The notes beneath the pieces are model-generated. The model searched no databases. It worked only from the letters and a program-made list of their open reading frames with translations, and was not told the origin of the DNA. From Tubiluchus corallicola (taxonomy: Eukaryota > Priapulida > Priapulimorpha > Priapulimorphida > Tubiluchidae), in contig JAQGDQ010000116.1 of the NCBI GenBank assembly GCA_030141605.1, positions 538,603-602,602 on the forward strand: DNA of 64,000 nt. The letters are read 5' to 3'. How positions within the stretch are numbered: position 1 is the stretch's first letter; each line of letters opens with the position of its first letter. The translations under genes were made by a program, and so were the position numbers. Positions 60,294 through 64,000 of this stretch are shown here, piece by piece.

Positions 60294-62712
60294 ATGTCGT
60301 CAGATCCATGGAAACTTGAAACGCCAGAGCTTTTGCAACAGGTTTGGAGTTTTAACGGCGTATTGGGTAGGCCTGTAATGTATTCTGAATTTGAACACAG
60401 ACTGCAGCGTTCCTTTACTTTAGCAATATTATTGCGGCGCCCATGAATGGGAGCGAAATAACATTATCTAGCGTACATTTTCAATCCTGTCCAAAGTCAG
60501 GTTAAGCTCTTGTATTTCCGTGATTTTCACAACAGGGCTGTTTTAACAGCATTAATATTATACTATTTATAGCATAGGTTCGCTAGCAAAGCAGTGTACT
60601 GGGTCAGACAAAATCAGAGTTTAAACATTAAAAACATGCTGTACAGCAAAAATTAACCAACACAAAATAAGTTTGTGTTGAATTGAATTTGAACAATGCA
60701 ACATGATCCTTGGAAAGCAGAAATATTTCAACGTAACACTCAATTAGTAAATCATACAGACAGGTGGCATAATATAAAATTAGTTTAGTTTATTTATTCC
60801 AAAACTAGTTTACACAAAAATGACAAAATGTACAATATAAAACATCAGGAATGATCTTAAATTAGATATAGCCTTGTAACTTACAATGAGCAAGACAAAT
60901 TTTCGGCTCATGTCAAAAGTAAAACATGTATTGTAAGATCTGAGCTAAATAGGCGATATGGAATAACAGAATAACAAATTTTAAATTAATGGCAATATTG
61001 AATTTTTACTGTTTGTACAAGTATGGGGATACAGAAAATTTTTGGTTAGTAAAATCACTTTAATTTATCTTTAAAAACAAAAATGTAAACCTAAGCATTT
61101 TCATATAATTGGTTTCGTTGTTTCAGATTGCATTGTTGGCATTTCTTGGAAAACAAGGTGGGGAAGGACAGAAGTTTTTAGAACTGACAACAAAAGCACG
61201 CGTATTTGCAGAAGTTTACAGTCGTCTTTCAAAGCAGAGAGAAATTGATGAAGCAAGGGTATATTATTAACCTTCTAGGTTTAGTTCAATTTGATAAATT
61301 GTAAAAATGCTCTAAAGGTTGTTACCCCAGGCAGTCACCACATTGTCTTTATGATGCAAATCACTTACCCAGTTGATACTTTACACTAATTTGTTTAGAA
61401 GTTGAACTGATAAATAAAGAATTGTTTATTAATAGGGATTAGCAAAAAGATTGTGGTGACTCATTGTTCCAAAGCACTAAAGCACTTTTAAAATGCTCCA
61501 TTTTTAACTACATTTATTCAGTTGTCAGAGGGCTGGCCTTAAAACAATTGAACCTATTTCTCTCAATTAGAACTCGCACTAAAGAGTAGAGTAATATACT
61601 TTCAGCTCTTCACGTACGCACAACATATTGTAAAGAGTGATCGCTGCCGATTTTTTTTGATGTTAGTTGTTGCAACTATTGCTACCATCAGTTTTACTAC
61701 CATTATTACAAAAGCAAGGTTAAAAAGTATTTCGTAAATTTACCTAGTAGAATGTAACTATCATCTGTAGACATTGATAATTTTTGCTGTTTTGATGCTT
61801 AAAGCATCAATATGGGTGACCTGTGCTGTGAGAAGAGTATTGCACAAGTGAGAAAATGGAGCATCAGAAAATTAATTATTTTGGTTGTGGCTGCACATTT
61901 CTTTAATAATTTATTTAATATTGTGCTACAAAAAGTTATTAACTTATTTTGCAACACAATCAGGCATGGAATTTGAGGTAGTTCTAGTTGGCCTCTGCAT
62001 GTAAAGTTTATGGAAGCTTATTTAAAAAAGGGTACTATCAAGAATATACATGTATGCTCAATTTTTGCATTATTTCTGCTAATTTACAAAGCTATATTAT
62101 AGCTATTTTTACAATTACAGTTAGTATACCTTAACGGGGAACGGATTGCACTTTCTATGTACAGTAAAGTTTAAATTAATTCACCAGAGTTAGACATATG
62201 CTGCCACCTTAGTTACATACCAAACAAATAGTGTCTATTGTAATTATATACAGATGTATCATAGCTGTTTACCTTTATTATTTAGTTTTATGATAAACTT
62301 TGTGTACTATTTTTAGTTCAGCTGCTGCATAAATTATATGTGACTGCTTTGCAGTATAGTTGAAATATAGAGCATATCATAGAGTATTTTATCATGCTAT
62401 AGACGTAAACTGAGAATTGGGGCCCACCAAAATTGTCACAAAGCCCGAGTTATCTAAGTATAAGGTAATATGACGACTCTTGGTTGGCACTTGTCCAGTT
62501 TTTTAATCTGTCCCTGTCCATTGTCCTTTTTGTAAATTTTATGACTTCATGAAGTATGTTATTATAAAACAAATTCTGTTTTTTTCCAGAGTGCAGCAAT
62601 TTTTGCAATATGTGATTACATAAAGAAAAATCCACGAGCATCACAGCAAGAGCAAGCAAAGGTAATTAAGCAGCACGTAGAACAGTTTGCAGCAACATTG
62701 GAGGCATTATGA
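60294..62712 (+). CDS. Conserved-looking 100-residue helical protein, unrecognised (three exons)
   Basis: Exons: 60294-60341, 61127-61258, 62590-62712; both introns are phase 0 with GT-AG ends. The start MSSDPWKLETPELLQQ is followed in exon 2 by ALLAFLGKQGGEGQKFLELT and ends AATLEAL-TGA. The product is rich in Ala, Gln, Lys and Glu, with no signal peptide, membrane segment or Cys pattern; it should be mostly alpha-helical and soluble. The ATG has A at -3 and no in-frame upstream ATG nearby. Just upstream (60060-60125) the sequence is CpG-richer, with two TGCGC words that suggest a TATA-less housekeeping promoter. I do not recognise the family. Exon lengths (48, 132, 123 nt) and unbroken phase support a real gene. 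Confidence 0.75.
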
Positions 62713-64000
62713 GCTAAAGGCTGCATTTATGAGTAGAGGTCTGTAGAGTATAAAATGTAAATTATGTACCACTTGTACACGAATCATTTGTGATGTAACT
62801 GTGGAGTTCAAGTACATTCATGGGGGAATATGCATCCTCTAGTTTTCTATCATACAAGAGAGGATCATTGTCAAGTCTCTCGAAGATTGGTTTAACTACT
62901 TGTACAATTATGCAGGATGTGAAGCAATTTGATTTTCAAAGAAGATAATTTGTATTAAGAATTTAATCCATATGCTGTGAATCCAGTTAGACTCACGAAT
63001 ATAATGGTACCTTATACTGGTCATGGGCATAAGATATTTTTTGTATTAAAGCATTTCACATAATGTATTTTATTATCATGTTTAACAAGCTAAAGCTCAG
63101 CTGTCTTTAAGATTCTTTTCGGCAAAATTAAAAAGTGCAATGACATTGAACTGCCAATCTGTCATGCCTAAAACGCTGATGTTTGTAAACAAGATTGTGG
63201 TTAGTAGTTACTGTACGGTAGAGTCATATATAGTGGATATTGTCGAGTATGTTAGCGGTTATGGAAATGCAACGGTTAACAGTTACTGAATTAGTCATTT
63301 AATTCAGAAGTGGCTTAAAATGTAATATTATTGAAAAAAAAGTGGAATGCCTATATCAAACTCTAATGACCTAAAACCAAAAGCAATGCTGTGCCTTTAC
63401 AAATTGACAGTTCTAGCGATTCGATGAGTTTCTAATTTGCCAAATCTAGCCATTCACGACCTTTCATTTTAGAAGCCAGTCGAACGGATCAAATGTAGAA
63501 GTAAAAAATTTGCTGGCTGAATTGGGTGTAATCAAATATTGTTTTACTTATAAGTCATATTGAAAAAAGACGTACATGATTTTGGAGCCTTGGATTTTTA
63601 CCTTCTTGTCTTAATCAATGTCTTCTTGTCTGTAACTATTGCCAGCATGCAATAAACATATTGTAAAGTTAACAAGATCCTGACAGCTAGGCAAATGTAA
63701 TACAAGTTTAAAAGCCAGAACATTGAATGTAGCTGTGTAATACACAGCTGGTTTTTGTTACTTCTCAAACCTTACCCTGGACATTCCTAGACATAGAAAA
63801 GCTGATTATAAATTCAAATCTTTCCCTGGGAATTCCTATGTTTTTGTAGTCTATCAGAAAATTGTTCCGTGAAGAACAATCTCACTCAATTCAAAAGCAT
63901 TGACAGGTACTAGCAAATTATATGCAGTTACATGAATTCTATTTCTCTGTAAATATTCTATGCTTCACCTCTTTACTGTAACCCCTTACCATGAGTGGCC
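62713..64000. other. 3' UTR and downstream sequence of the small gene
   Basis: Poly(A) candidates are ATTAAA at 63045-63050 and AATAAA at 63651-63656, the latter followed by T/G-rich bases. No further exon is seen up to the right edge. Confidence 0.5.

Noticed and set aside
1-64000. CRISPR arrays, operons, ribosome binding sites or other prokaryotic systems
   Set aside because: The window is a spliced animal genome; the repeats present are microsatellites and mobile-element debris.

Overview
This is an intron-rich, AT-rich animal (metazoan) segment. The genes are split into many short exons with GT-AG introns, and the proteins are plainly animal ones. There are relics of LINE, hAT and mariner elements, tRNA-derived SINE heads and many microsatellites. 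A degenerate TTAGGG-type block and introns of 0.1-8 kb fit a non-vertebrate animal, perhaps a marine invertebrate; I cannot name the species.

Layout. (1) 1-1303, minus strand: first coding exon of a probable SLC25 mitochondrial carrier, the rest lying beyond the left edge; a LINE fragment sits at the edge. (2) 1304-9180: mostly non-coding, with an inverted pair of dispersed repeats around an ATT microsatellite. (3) 9185-11040, minus strand: a decayed LINE. (4) 11205-25628, plus strand: a complete 19-exon striatin gene, 789 codons, every exon junction in phase. (5) 25629-31200: 3' UTR, SINE heads, a LINE 3' end and a possible hAT end. (6) 31748-41298, plus strand: a complete six-exon Fos gene of 316 codons, with CRE, AP-1 and TATA motifs upstream, upstream AUGs in the presumed leader, LINE and mariner relics in intron 1 and a 2.5-kb hAT transposon in intron 5. 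(7) 41299-52916: 3' UTR and a long repeat-rich interval. (8) 52917-54819, plus strand: a second Fos/ATF3-type bZIP gene, three coding exons, 351 codons. (9) 56990-57290: a TATA promoter with a non-coding exon and a 28-codon start exon that I could not extend. (10) 60294-62712, plus strand: a three-exon gene for a 100-residue helical protein I do not recognise.

How the genes relate. The two bZIP genes are tandem neighbours on one strand. In both, the basic region and first leucine heptad lie in one exon of exactly 108 nt between phase-0 introns, followed by an exon that begins just after the first heptad. This looks like an old tandem duplication and recalls the vertebrate FOS-JDP2-BATF cluster. 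Their products should dimerise through leucine zippers, typically with Jun-type partners. Striatin is a scaffold/PP2A-targeting subunit of the STRIPAK complex and has no obvious functional tie to them. STRN3, FOS/JDP2 and SLC25A29 all lie on human chromosome 14, so an ancient linkage group may explain the neighbourhood.
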